From positions 4,304-10,418 of the forward strand of contig DORQ01000314.1 in NCBI GenBank assembly GCA_003514205.1: a DNA stretch of 6,115 nucleotides. The letters run 5' to 3'. The DNA comes from Acidimicrobiaceae bacterium (lineage in GTDB: Bacteria > Actinomycetota > Acidimicrobiia > Acidimicrobiales > Microtrichaceae). Positions within the stretch are counted from its first letter, which is position 1. Each line of letters opens with the position of its first letter. This document shows, in pieces, positions 1-5,921 of this stretch. The notes under the pieces are model-generated. The model did no database searches, had not been told where the DNA came from, and saw nothing but the letters and a program-made list of their open reading frames with translations. Made by a program: the position numbers and the translations under genes.

Positions 1-650
1 ACGGTCTGGCAGCCCTCAACCACTGAATTGAGGATGCCTTCGATGTCCTCAAGAAAGCCCATATCGAGCATCTCGTCGGCCTCATCGAGAACGAGCATCG
101 ACAAGTAACCAAGGTCGAGCGTGCCACGGTTGAGGTGATCAACGGCTCGACCAGGGGTTGCCACGACAACGTCCACACCGCGTCGCAGCGCGTCCAGTTG
201 CCGCCCGATCGGTGCACCGCCGTAGACGGGAACAACGCGTGCGCCCATCGATCGGCCGTACTTATGAAGCGCCTCGGACACCTGCATTGCCAGCTCGCGG
301 GTTGGCACAAGCACTAACGCGGAGGGTGCGCGACCGTTGCCGGAGTCCGCGCCAACCTCGCTGAGTCGCTGCAGTATTGGAAGCGCAAATGCGGCGGTCT
401 TTCCGGTGCCGGTGGCTGCTTGACCGATGACATCGCCGCCAGACAACAGCGCCGGTATGGCCTCGCGTTGTATGGGAGTCGGCTCCTCATATCCCAAAGC
501 TGAGAGCGTCTGAACCAAGGCTGACGACAGCCCAAGTGCTCCGAACTCGTTCTCCTCAGACAGGACTGAAGGAGGATTTTCTGCTGACCGTTCGGCATCA
601 GGTGACGCGTCGAACTCGGTCTGGCCGGCGGGTGGGGACATTTCAGACAT
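1..650 (-). CDS. deaD: DEAD-box ATP-dependent RNA helicase, N-terminal 216 residues (3' end outside the window)
   Basis: This is an ATP-dependent RNA-unwinding enzyme of the cytoplasm; DeaD/CsdA relatives act in ribosome assembly, RNA decay and cold adaptation. Visible motifs in order: Q motif GYEEPTPIQ (53-61), Walker A/motif I AATGTGKT (78-85), motif Ia PTRELA (116-121), the GG pair (144-145), motif Ib TPGR (165-168) and motif II DEAD (189-192) within DEADEMLDMGF. The frame is open to the window edge, so only the first RecA-like domain is present; SAT motif and second RecA domain would lie beyond base 1. The stretch HLNRGTLDL before motif II closely resembles DeaD. Residues 1-35 form an acidic, Ser/Pro-rich extension ahead of the core. 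The ATG at 650-648 is chosen because GGAG lies 5 bases upstream; a second ATG at codon 4 is less well placed. The gene lies 102 bases downstream of the hydrolase pair on the same strand and could be a separate unit. The family is certain; the exact DeaD/CshA subtype is inferred. Confidence 0.95.
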   Translation of the reverse strand, partial: MSEMSPPAGQTEFDASPDAERSAENPPSVLSEENEFGALGLSSALVQTLSALGYEEPTPIQREAIPALLSGGDVIGQAATGTGKTAAFALPILQRLSEVGADSGNGRAPSALVLVPTRELAMQVSEALHKYGRSMGARVVPVYGGAPIGRQLDALRRGVDVVVATPGRAVDHLNRGTLDLGYLSMLVLDEADEMLDMGFLEDIEGILNSVVEGCQT

Positions 651-658
651 GACAACTC

Positions 659-689
659 CATAGTCGCCAACTGGCGATCTAGAACTATG
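659..689 (-). promoter_or_regulatory. Bulged hairpin abutting the helicase ribosome binding site
   Basis: Read on the minus strand, CATAG (689-685) can pair with CTATG (663-659), and TCGCCA (677-672) with TGGCGA (669-664), leaving a 2-base loop and a 7-base bulge (684-678) on one side. The lower stem ends inside the GGAG ribosome binding site (659-656) of the helicase gene. If transcribed, the structure could limit ribosome access or respond to temperature. Alternatively TCGCCAGTTGGCGA is simply a DNA operator. The transcription start is not known, so the RNA role is inference. Confidence 0.35.
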
Positions 690-752
690 TTGACAGAGAA
701 CTCACGAAAACCTGGCATCGGCGCATTCCCTCGTGTCTGAAACAGCTGCCAA

Positions 753-1427
753 TCAGGTTCGGCCGTATCCGGCCAACGCCGTCGTCACTCCCCGCTGAAC
801 CACTCCTGGTTCTCGTGCGACTGCTGCCAGCCATTCAGGTCGCACCACGGCAGCCACGGTGATGGGATCAGGGACTTGTGATCGCTCCATCGCAAACCGA
901 ACGAAATTGACGGCGTAGTCGGGGGGCCGAATATCTCGGGCAAGCTCCACCATTGCGAATGGATCTGGGGCGCGACCAAGCCCAAACTGCGGACACACGA
1001 CGAATGGTGAACCTGGCTGAATTCCTCCCCCGGAGAGCCCTGGCCCATCGCACAACACGACGCCGCGGACCGATTCGGGCCTCGCGCCAATCAGCATGAG
1101 AGCGATGTAAGCCCCAACCCCGCGACCCACAACGGTGACTTCACCCAGATGCTCGACTGCGGCGTCCGCGTCACCCAGGAGGGCCTCCGCTGTATAGCCG
1201 CCTCCGGCCGACAACGTTGATGCCCCGTGGCCCGTGAAATCAAGGCCAAAGACGGGCCCGCTCCACTCTCTGACTTGAGCTGGAACTCTCCTCGGCGTCG
1301 CCTCGCCGAGGCCGTGGAGCAACAGCAGTGTCCGACCAGATCCACCCTGGAGTTGGTGGAGGGCTAGCTCGATTCGTCCGTGGCACAGTGTCGCCCGTGC
1401 TGGCGCTTCAGAATTCCCGCTAGTCAC
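753..1427 (-). CDS. Alpha/beta-hydrolase-like protein lacking catalytic residues (probable pseudoenzyme)
   Basis: The 224-residue protein has the front half of an alpha/beta-hydrolase fold: a strand followed by the oxyanion-type motif LLLLHGLGE (34-42), the DFTGHGAS motif (63-70) that matches the usual D-x-x-GHG-x-S, and a nucleophile-elbow region VVGRGVGAY (99-107). In the elbow the usual G-x-S-x-G reads G-R-G-V-G, so the serine position is Gly103. No histidine occurs after residue 93, so the C-terminal catalytic His is also absent, and the protein is shorter than typical 260-300 residue members. An ester hydrolase function is therefore unlikely; a binding or partner role is inferred. The GTG start at 1427 is chosen over a TTG at 1442 because GAGGAG (1440-1435) sits 7 bases upstream of the GTG. 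It overlaps the stop of the upstream hydrolase by 8 bases, so the two are probably co-translated. No hydrolase-like continuation is seen in other frames, which argues against a simple frameshift. Confidence 0.85.
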   Translation of the reverse strand: MTSGNSEAPARATLCHGRIELALHQLQGGSGRTLLLLHGLGEATPRRVPAQVREWSGPVFGLDFTGHGASTLSAGGGYTAEALLGDADAAVEHLGEVTVVGRGVGAYIALMLIGARPESVRGVVLCDGPGLSGGGIQPGSPFVVCPQFGLGRAPDPFAMVELARDIRPPDYAVNFVRFAMERSQVPDPITVAAVVRPEWLAAVAREPGVVQRGVTTALAGYGRT

Positions 1428-2436
1428 GACTGGTCTCCTCAATGAACTTCAGAATCTTGTTGGCAATCAGGTCGGGCTGTTCGATGTGCATGAAATGACC
1501 CACACCCTCAAGCGCTTCGAACTTGGCGCCCGGCGGAAGGAATGGAACTACGTCCTCGGGCGCAGTGCCCCAGCCCATGACCTCGAGCTCGAGGCCGAGC
1601 ATCGCGTACACCGGCATCGACAGACCCGGTAGGCGTTGCATGGACCACTCTGGCCGCCATGGTCCGAATCCCCCCATCCGAAGCGTGGGATCGATTTTCC
1701 AGCGCCATCCGTCTTCAGATTCCCGGGCGCCGACCGTCACCAAATACTGGAGCCATTCAGGGGTCAGCCTGTTGTTCATCAACCCACGCCGCCGCGCTAA
1801 ATCGGTGAGTGTGCCGGGTCGGCGTGACTTGTGAGCCACCTTTCGTCGATGGTCAAGCCACGCAGAGAGCTCCGTGGCCAGCATCTTTGTGCGTTCATGT
1901 TCAGCAACGTCAGGCATTGACCGACCCGACGGCAGACCGTCGAGATTGATGAGGTGGGAGAAGCGATGAGGCAATGCGGCACCAAGCTGCAACGCCAAGG
2001 CTCCACCCTTGCTATGGCCCACGATCGGGATGGGCTCCTCGCCAAGCGTGTCGAGCACCATCACCGCATCGCGGAGATCGGCCTCCCAGGAATAGAGATG
2101 GGCCCACGCTGAGTCGCCGTGTCCTCGATGGTCCCACGAGACCACGCGCCAACCCGCACTAGCCAGTATGGGAGCGAACTCATTGAGGGTTTCGGCGAAA
2201 TCGAAACCGCCATGAATCACCAACATTGGCAACCCATCGGCCTCACCCCACTCAACGACATTGATCCCGACGCCCGCCGCGTCAACGATTCTTTGGCGAT
2301 CCGGACGACGGGCCCGAGGAAACCAACTGCGGACCTCCTCCACCGTTGGAGCGCCCGTTGGCGGATCGCTTATTGGCGGATTGCCCTCATCCAGTTGACC
2401 AACCGTTGGTGCGTCCCGTTTCTCCATGGGAGCCAT
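1420..2436 (-). CDS. Alpha/beta-fold hydrolase with intact serine nucleophile
   Basis: A 338-residue, probably cytoplasmic hydrolase of the alpha/beta-fold superfamily; no signal peptide is visible. Motifs: oxyanion-hole LVIHGGFD (72-79), WDHRGHGDS (101-109), nucleophile elbow VGHSKGG (139-145) with Ser142, and the catalytic His314 in EGVGHFMHIEQPD (310-322). The acid is less certain: Glu283 or Glu285 in MLGLELEVMG lies where the post-strand-7 acid usually sits, and Asp166 in INLDGLP is an alternative. A cap region of about 100 residues (170-270), rich in Arg and Trp, separates the elbow from the last strands. Residues 1-45 are a Pro-rich extension. The substrate cannot be read from the sequence; esterase, lipase-like, epoxide hydrolase or C-C hydrolase activity are all possible. 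The ATG at 2436 is the most upstream start, since an in-frame TGA occurs 51 bases before it; there is no clear Shine-Dalgarno sequence, and an ATG at codon 4 is an alternative. It is the first gene of a pair with the downstream hydrolase-like gene. Confidence 0.92.
   Translation of the reverse strand: MAPMEKRDAPTVGQLDEGNPPISDPPTGAPTVEEVRSWFPRARRPDRQRIVDAAGVGINVVEWGEADGLPMLVIHGGFDFAETLNEFAPILASAGWRVVSWDHRGHGDSAWAHLYSWEADLRDAVMVLDTLGEEPIPIVGHSKGGALALQLGAALPHRFSHLINLDGLPSGRSMPDVAEHERTKMLATELSAWLDHRRKVAHKSRRPGTLTDLARRRGLMNNRLTPEWLQYLVTVGARESEDGWRWKIDPTLRMGGFGPWRPEWSMQRLPGLSMPVYAMLGLELEVMGWGTAPEDVVPFLPPGAKFEALEGVGHFMHIEQPDLIANKILKFIEETSRD
1435..1440 (-). promoter_or_regulatory. Ribosome binding site embedded in the end of the upstream hydrolase gene
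   Basis: GAGGAG on the minus strand is both the Glu333-Glu334 codons of the upstream hydrolase and a strong Shine-Dalgarno sequence 7 bases before the GTG at 1427. The upstream stop TAG (1422-1420) overlaps the new start in the string GTGACTAG. This fixes the start of the second hydrolase-like gene and suggests translational coupling. Confidence 0.75.
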
Positions 2437-2519
2437 GGTAGAGCGACAACTAGGACGTTCTGCCCAGAGCGAGCCGTTTCAGCCTCCGCCCCCACTACGC
2501 TGGACACCGACTCAAATGT

Positions 2520-2544
2520 TTTGATTCGGAGTACAGCCATCAAA
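2520..2544. repeat. Inverted repeat TTTGAT-N13-ATCAAA in the divergent intergenic region
   Basis: TTTGAT (2520-2525) and ATCAAA (2539-2544) are perfect inverted copies separated by 13 bases, between the hydrolase and histidine kinase genes. The arms are short and AT-rich compared with the surroundings. This could be an operator for either divergent gene, but six-base arms can arise by chance. I could not identify a convincing -35/-10 pair nearby. Confidence 0.22.
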
Positions 2545-2552
2545 CGACCATT

Positions 2553-2564
2553 CCTGACTTCAGG
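2553..2564. repeat. Short inverted repeat CCTGA-CT-TCAGG in the divergent intergenic region
   Basis: CCTGA (2553-2557) and TCAGG (2560-2564) are perfect inverted copies with a 2-base spacer. The site lies 77 bases before the assigned kinase start and 117 bases before the divergent hydrolase start. A role as a dimer-binding operator is possible; chance is a real alternative. Confidence 0.22.
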
Positions 2565-2640
2565 TTCCCCGAAAGCGGGCGAGCCTTCCGCTGCGATCCT
2601 TGGCGCGCCGCAAAACAGCGAAATGTTCGCTCCGAAGGAC

Positions 2641-4356
2641 ATGGTTTCAGCGCTGAGAACGATCTCCTATGGCGGGATCGACGACAACACCCGAAATCTG
2701 CACCTATCGCCCCAGGTCCGAGCTGCGGTCTCGCCAGTGGTCACAGCAATGCGCTGGACAGCAGTGATGTACGGGATGATCTTTGGGACTGCGCAGGTCT
2801 TCAAGGGGAGCTACGCCGTCGTCGCCACCCTCACGGTTGCGCTGTTCATCACGAGCTGGCGAACCATGATTCCCATCAGGCTCGGATCTACCATCACAAT
2901 TCACCAAGTGGTCGCATTGACCGATGTGATGCTCTTTGGACTCGCTGTTGGGTACTCCGGTGGCGCGTCCTCCCCGTATGTGTTCTGTGTGATCGCTGCC
3001 ACCACGGTCGCTGCGTTCGGATGGGGGTATCGGGCCGCCATTGGCTCGCTGCTCATCGCCTGGTCGACGATGGTGCTCGGAAACCAGCTGTCCTCAGAGG
3101 CTCCAGGCTTCAGACTCAGTTCGCAGGTCGGTCTCATTGTGTTGACCATGACCACCATTGCGCTCCTGGCGGCATTTACAAGAAATCGTCTGCTTGAGGC
3201 AGAACAGCGTCGCATGGGCCTCGCTGGTCGCGTTGACACCTTGACCGAGACCAATGATCTCCTCACCATGCTGAACGCTGTCGCACGCACGCTGCCCACC
3301 AGCCTCAGCCAACGCGACGCGCTTGAGGGAGCTCGTAACCAGATCGTTGAGACCTTTCGCGGAAACGTCATTTGTCTGATGGAGCTGGATGAGGTGCATG
3401 GAGAATGGCTTCCGAAGCTCTCGGAAGGATGCACCCTGCGCTCCGCTGCCTCCACCGACGAGCTCCCCGTTCATCTTCGACAAGCCATCGATGCCAATGA
3501 CACGTGGCTAGTGGCCGACCTCAACGAGGGGAGCCTCCGCGGAATAGCGGAAGGGTCCGGCTCCGGGATTTACACGCGGCTCACCGCCCGTGGTCGAGTC
3601 GTTGGGGTGCTCGGAATCGAACACCCCACTCCTGGACAGTTCGGCGAACGAGACTCCCGGCTGCTCGCTGGTCTTGCCGACGTTGTGGCGTTGACCTTGG
3701 ACAACGCTAGATGGTTTGGGCGCCTTCGTTCCTTGGGAGCAGAAGAGGAGCGAATTCGAATCGCTCGAGACCTTCACGACCGACTCGGTCAATGGCTGAC
3801 CTACATTTCCTTCGAATTGGAACGGATCATCGGCGACGAGGACCGGCCTGCCCCGGAACTTTCTCAGCTATATACCGATGTCCAAACAGCGCTGGACGAA
3901 CTACGCGAAACGCTCCGTCAGTTGCGTGCAGAAGTCAACGAGCAGCGACCACTCGCTCAGGTGGGTCAAGAGCTGGTCCAACGCTTCGCTGACCGAACCG
4001 ATATTGATGTCAGATTTGAAACAATCAACCCCGGTGAGACGCTCCCTGTCCCCGTCGAAAATGAGCTCTTGCGGATCCTGCAGGAATCTCTCAATAACAT
4101 CGACAAACACGCGAAAGCCTCGGAGGTCTTGGTGTCGTGGGACGCGATGCACGGCAACGGGGTGCTCACCATTCAGGACAACGGGCTGGGCTTTGATGCA
4201 GACCAAGCAGTTCGAGAAAGTGCCTATGGGCTTATTGGAATGCGGGAGCGCACCGATGTCATTGGTGGGCACCTCAACATTGAGAGCAACCCAGGCCAAG
4301 GTACGAAGATCACCGTTACGGCCGGAGCACTTCCGGCAACTATCGACAATGCATAA
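2641..4356 (+). CDS. Membrane sensor histidine kinase with six TM helices, GAF domain and HisKA_3/HATPase_c core
   Basis: A 571-residue sensor kinase of the NarL-partner (HisKA_3) class, which autophosphorylates on His and passes phosphate to the regulator encoded next. Six hydrophobic segments are visible at about 40-54, 57-73, 87-105, 111-129, 130-147 and 163-180, followed by a charged, probably helical linker (181-205) and a GAF-like domain (about 205-357). The dimerisation/phosphorylation motif is RIARDLHDRLGQ (373-384) with phospho-acceptor His379; Asp380 and Gln384 fit the HDxxxQ phosphatase signature, so it may also dephosphorylate its partner. The ATPase has the N box around Asn486 (LQESLNNIDKHA), DNGLGF (513-518), GLIGMRER (530-537) and GQGT (552-555). 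The signal sensed is unknown. The reading frame stays open far upstream into the antisense of the hydrolase gene, so the start is uncertain: ATG 2641 has AAGGA only 1 base before it, and ATG 2623 (577 residues) has no Shine-Dalgarno sequence. The regulator gene follows after 9 bases. Confidence 0.93.
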   Translation: MVSALRTISYGGIDDNTRNLHLSPQVRAAVSPVVTAMRWTAVMYGMIFGTAQVFKGSYAVVATLTVALFITSWRTMIPIRLGSTITIHQVVALTDVMLFGLAVGYSGGASSPYVFCVIAATTVAAFGWGYRAAIGSLLIAWSTMVLGNQLSSEAPGFRLSSQVGLIVLTMTTIALLAAFTRNRLLEAEQRRMGLAGRVDTLTETNDLLTMLNAVARTLPTSLSQRDALEGARNQIVETFRGNVICLMELDEVHGEWLPKLSEGCTLRSAASTDELPVHLRQAIDANDTWLVADLNEGSLRGIAEGSGSGIYTRLTARGRVVGVLGIEHPTPGQFGERDSRLLAGLADVVALTLDNARWFGRLRSLGAEEERIRIARDLHDRLGQWLTYISFELERIIGDEDRPAPELSQLYTDVQTALDELRETLRQLRAEVNEQRPLAQVGQELVQRFADRTDIDVRFETINPGETLPVPVENELLRILQESLNNIDKHAKASEVLVSWDAMHGNGVLTIQDNGLGFDADQAVRESAYGLIGMRERTDVIGGHLNIESNPGQGTKITVTAGALPATIDNA

Positions 4357-4365
4357 GGACCCGTC

Positions 4366-5016
4366 ATGCTGAGAATTCTGCTCGCCGATGACCACAAGAT
4401 CCTCCGTGATGGCATTCGTCGCGGCTTGGAAGCGGCTGGCGAGACAGTCGTGGGTGAGGCCTCAAACGGCGAGGAGGCAATCGCGCTCGCTCGGGAACTT
4501 CGACCCGACATTGTTTTGATGGATCTCTCGATGCCAGTGCTCGACGGTGTCGCCGCCACTCGACGGATCACAGAGGAGGTCATCGGGACCAAAGTTGTGG
4601 TTCTCACAATGCACGACGATGTCGGTCGGACCAAGGCAGCTATCAATGCCGGGGCCTCGGGCTATCTCACCAAGGGCACCTCCTTCACTGAGGTTCTGGA
4701 GACCATTCGTGCAGTGGCGAGTGGCGAGACCGTCCTGAGCCCCCAGCTCGCGATCTCGATGCTGCGGGCAGCAGACGAAGCGGCTTCCCATGAGGACCTA
4801 CTCTCCGATCGTCAGGTAGAGATTCTTCAGAAAATCGCCAATGGCTACGGAACCAAACAGGTCGCCCGTGACCTCGGCATCACCCAGAAAACCGTCCACA
4901 ATCATCTCAACGCCATCTACCGCAAGCTCGACACGCAGAGCTTGACTCAAGCGGTCCTCAGCGCTGTTCGATTGGGGATCATCGATCTCGATCAGACCGA
5001 CCGCCCAGAGATCTGA
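4366..5016 (+). CDS. NarL/FixJ-family two-component response regulator with LuxR-type HTH
   Basis: A 216-residue DNA-binding regulator and clear partner of the kinase just upstream. The receiver domain (about 3-120) has the acidic pair Asp8-Asp9, phospho-acceptor Asp53 in VLMDLSMP, the switch Thr81 in VLTMHDD, and Lys103 in YLTKG. After a linker (120-143) comes a LuxR-type helix-turn-helix (about 144-205), with LLSDRQVEIL matching the usual LTxREXEVL opening except for Gln in place of the Glu, and recognition-helix region ITQKTVHNHLNAIYRKL (172-188). All residues needed for phosphorylation are present. The start is supported by AAGGA (4355-4359), which overlaps the kinase stop codon TAA and lies 6 bases before the ATG, so the two genes are one transcription and probably one translation unit. 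The DNA targets are not evident; the kinase promoter region is a reasonable candidate because many such systems autoregulate. Confidence 0.96.
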   Translation: MLRILLADDHKILRDGIRRGLEAAGETVVGEASNGEEAIALARELRPDIVLMDLSMPVLDGVAATRRITEEVIGTKVVVLTMHDDVGRTKAAINAGASGYLTKGTSFTEVLETIRAVASGETVLSPQLAISMLRAADEAASHEDLLSDRQVEILQKIANGYGTKQVARDLGITQKTVHNHLNAIYRKLDTQSLTQAVLSAVRLGIIDLDQTDRPEI

Positions 5017-5087
5017 CCCGAGATGCGTTGCCTCCCGCCGGAATATTGCCCATCGTGCGATCTACCGCTTGAACCGATAGCAGCTAC

Positions 5088-5801
5088 ATGAGCAAGCAAC
5101 GACGCGCGCTCCCGCCCCTCGTGGCGAAGGCACTGATGGTGCTCCGCGGGCTGGTTTCATTTCGTGTGCTGATGGCGCTGACCACCTCTGCGAGCGTCAC
5201 TGCTGCGGTCTCTGGCCCAATGGCCTATCAAGCCTCCCAGGCCCGCGAGATGCTCGTCGCCGAGGGTGAACCGCTTCCTTCCGGGGAGATTCGGGTTGGC
5301 GCTCGCCCCACAACTACTGCACCGAAACCCATTTCTCAGCCGGACGCGACCACCTCAACAACCTCAACTACTACAACGCCCACCGCCCCCACTGAGGCTC
5401 CTACCTCGACGGTGGCTCCCGCAACACCGACGCTTCCGAGACCGGTGCCGACTCTTCAACCGGGAACGTCTAAACCCACTACTACGGTGCCTTCAGAATT
5501 CGGACTCTATGGAAGTGCTCTACCGAAACGCGGGCGACCTGTTCCGCTTGAGTACGCAGAAGGCCATGGCCCGATCTACCTGTACTTCGAGCTACCGGGG
5601 ACAAAGTCAGTTCGATTCTGGTTGGACAACCCCACAAAGACGGGCGCCCCCACCCATGTAGCCGCCTCGGCCCCGTTCGACTTCGGCACCGGTCCGCTTG
5701 ATCTGGCAGCACTCACTCCGGGCCAACACTCGCTCACCGCAGAGGTCACCACCACCTCGGGTCAGGTCTATACCGTTACGGCACCGTTCACCAGCTACTA
5801 G
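5088..5801 (+). CDS. Exported or membrane-anchored Thr/Pro-rich protein with a C-terminal Ig-like beta domain
   Basis: A 237-residue protein of unknown function. The N-terminus is basic (KQRR, residues 3-6) and followed by a hydrophobic stretch (about 18-43) that acts as a signal peptide or membrane anchor. Residues 74-136 are a low-complexity linker dominated by Thr, Pro, Ser and Ala, typical of actinobacterial surface proteins that cross the cell wall. The C-terminal 100 residues look like one beta-sandwich: SVRFWLDNP (174-182), SAPFDF (194-199), LTPGQHSLTAEV (209-220) and a final VYTVTAPF strand resemble Ig-like modules of secreted proteins. No catalytic motif is seen. The ATG at 5088 has no good Shine-Dalgarno sequence; the in-frame ATG at 5136 has GAAGG (5126-5130) 5 bases upstream, giving a 221-residue form that loses the basic N-terminus. 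The gene lies 71 bases after the response regulator on the same strand, with no obvious terminator between them, so it may be read from the same operon. Confidence 0.82.
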   Translation: MSKQRRALPPLVAKALMVLRGLVSFRVLMALTTSASVTAAVSGPMAYQASQAREMLVAEGEPLPSGEIRVGARPTTTAPKPISQPDATTSTTSTTTTPTAPTEAPTSTVAPATPTLPRPVPTLQPGTSKPTTTVPSEFGLYGSALPKRGRPVPLEYAEGHGPIYLYFELPGTKSVRFWLDNPTKTGAPTHVAASAPFDFGTGPLDLAALTPGQHSLTAEVTTTSGQVYTVTAPFTSY

Positions 5802-5817
5802 GCGGAGGACCCGCTGA

Positions 5818-5836
5818 TTCGGCGTGCCTCACCCTC
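5818..5836 (+). promoter_or_regulatory. Second, weaker DtxR/IdeR-like box upstream of the iron permease
   Basis: TTCGGCGTGCCTCACC (5818-5833) matches 12 of 16 positions of the better box at 5842-5857, in the same orientation and 24 bases upstream. Its CTCACC end matches the right part of streptomycete iron boxes. It matches 11 of 19 positions of the DtxR consensus TTAGGTTAGCCTAACCTAA. It begins 17 bases after the stop codon of the preceding gene. Binding is inferred. Confidence 0.35.
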
Positions 5837-5841
5837 ACTTG

Positions 5842-5860
5842 TTTGGCATGCCTAACATTT
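5842..5860 (+). promoter_or_regulatory. Probable DtxR/IdeR-type iron box (operator) of the FTR1 permease
   Basis: TTTGGCATGCCTAACATTT matches 12 of 19 positions of the DtxR/IdeR consensus TTAGGTTAGCCTAACCTAA, including the contiguous GCCTAAC. Its core TTTGGCATGCCTAA is also a near-perfect inverted repeat (6 of 7 base pairs). It lies 62 bases before the iron permease start and overlaps or abuts the likely core promoter, as expected for a metal-activated repressor that blocks RNA polymerase when iron is plentiful. The match and position are seen; regulator identity is inferred. Confidence 0.6.
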
Positions 5861-5862
5861 GC

Positions 5863-5874
5863 TATACCTATATT
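5863..5874 (+). promoter_or_regulatory. Candidate -10 region of the iron permease promoter
   Basis: TATACC (5863-5868) and TATATT (5869-5874) both resemble the TATAAT -10 hexamer, in an AT-rich island directly downstream of the iron box. TTGTTT (5839-5844) would be a weak -35 element 18 bases before TATACC. TATATT is the better hexamer but lacks a well-spaced -35. Either gives a leader of roughly 40 bases before the ATG at 5922. Confidence 0.45.
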
Positions 5875-5921
5875 CGCAAGACCGACTGGGAGCCGCACAG
5901 GGCGCACAGAAAGCGGAGCGA

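Noticed and set aside
78..329. Plus-strand open frames opposite the helicase gene
   Set aside because: The minus strand encodes intact DEAD-box motifs across this region; the plus-strand translations are Arg/Pro-rich shadows.
399..417. Motif I of the helicase reading AATGTGKT where AQTGxGKT is more common
   Set aside because: The Walker lysine and threonine are intact and this variant occurs in the family, so it is not a sign of loss of function.
761..774. GGCCG-N4-CGGCC hairpin near the end of the second hydrolase-like gene, considered as a terminator
   Set aside because: It lies before the stop codon and has no T-run after it on the minus strand, so it does not look like an intrinsic terminator.
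2119..2622. Open reading frame continuing upstream of the kinase, antisense to the hydrolase N-terminal region
   Set aside because: The hydrolase on the other strand has clear family motifs near this overlap, and the antisense translation shows no recognisable domain or membrane segment. It is a chance open frame in GC-rich DNA.
2370..2642. 90-codon minus-strand open frame starting in the divergent intergenic region
   Set aside because: It overlaps the hydrolase start in another frame, has no convincing RBS, and its translation resembles no family.
3901..4395. 164-codon minus-strand open frame opposite the histidine kinase C-terminus
   Set aside because: It is the shadow of the HATPase region, where the plus-strand frame has all expected kinase motifs.
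5802..5814. GCGG-N5-CCGC stem just after the surface-protein stop, considered as a terminator
   Set aside because: Only four base pairs and no following T-run; not supportable as a terminator.
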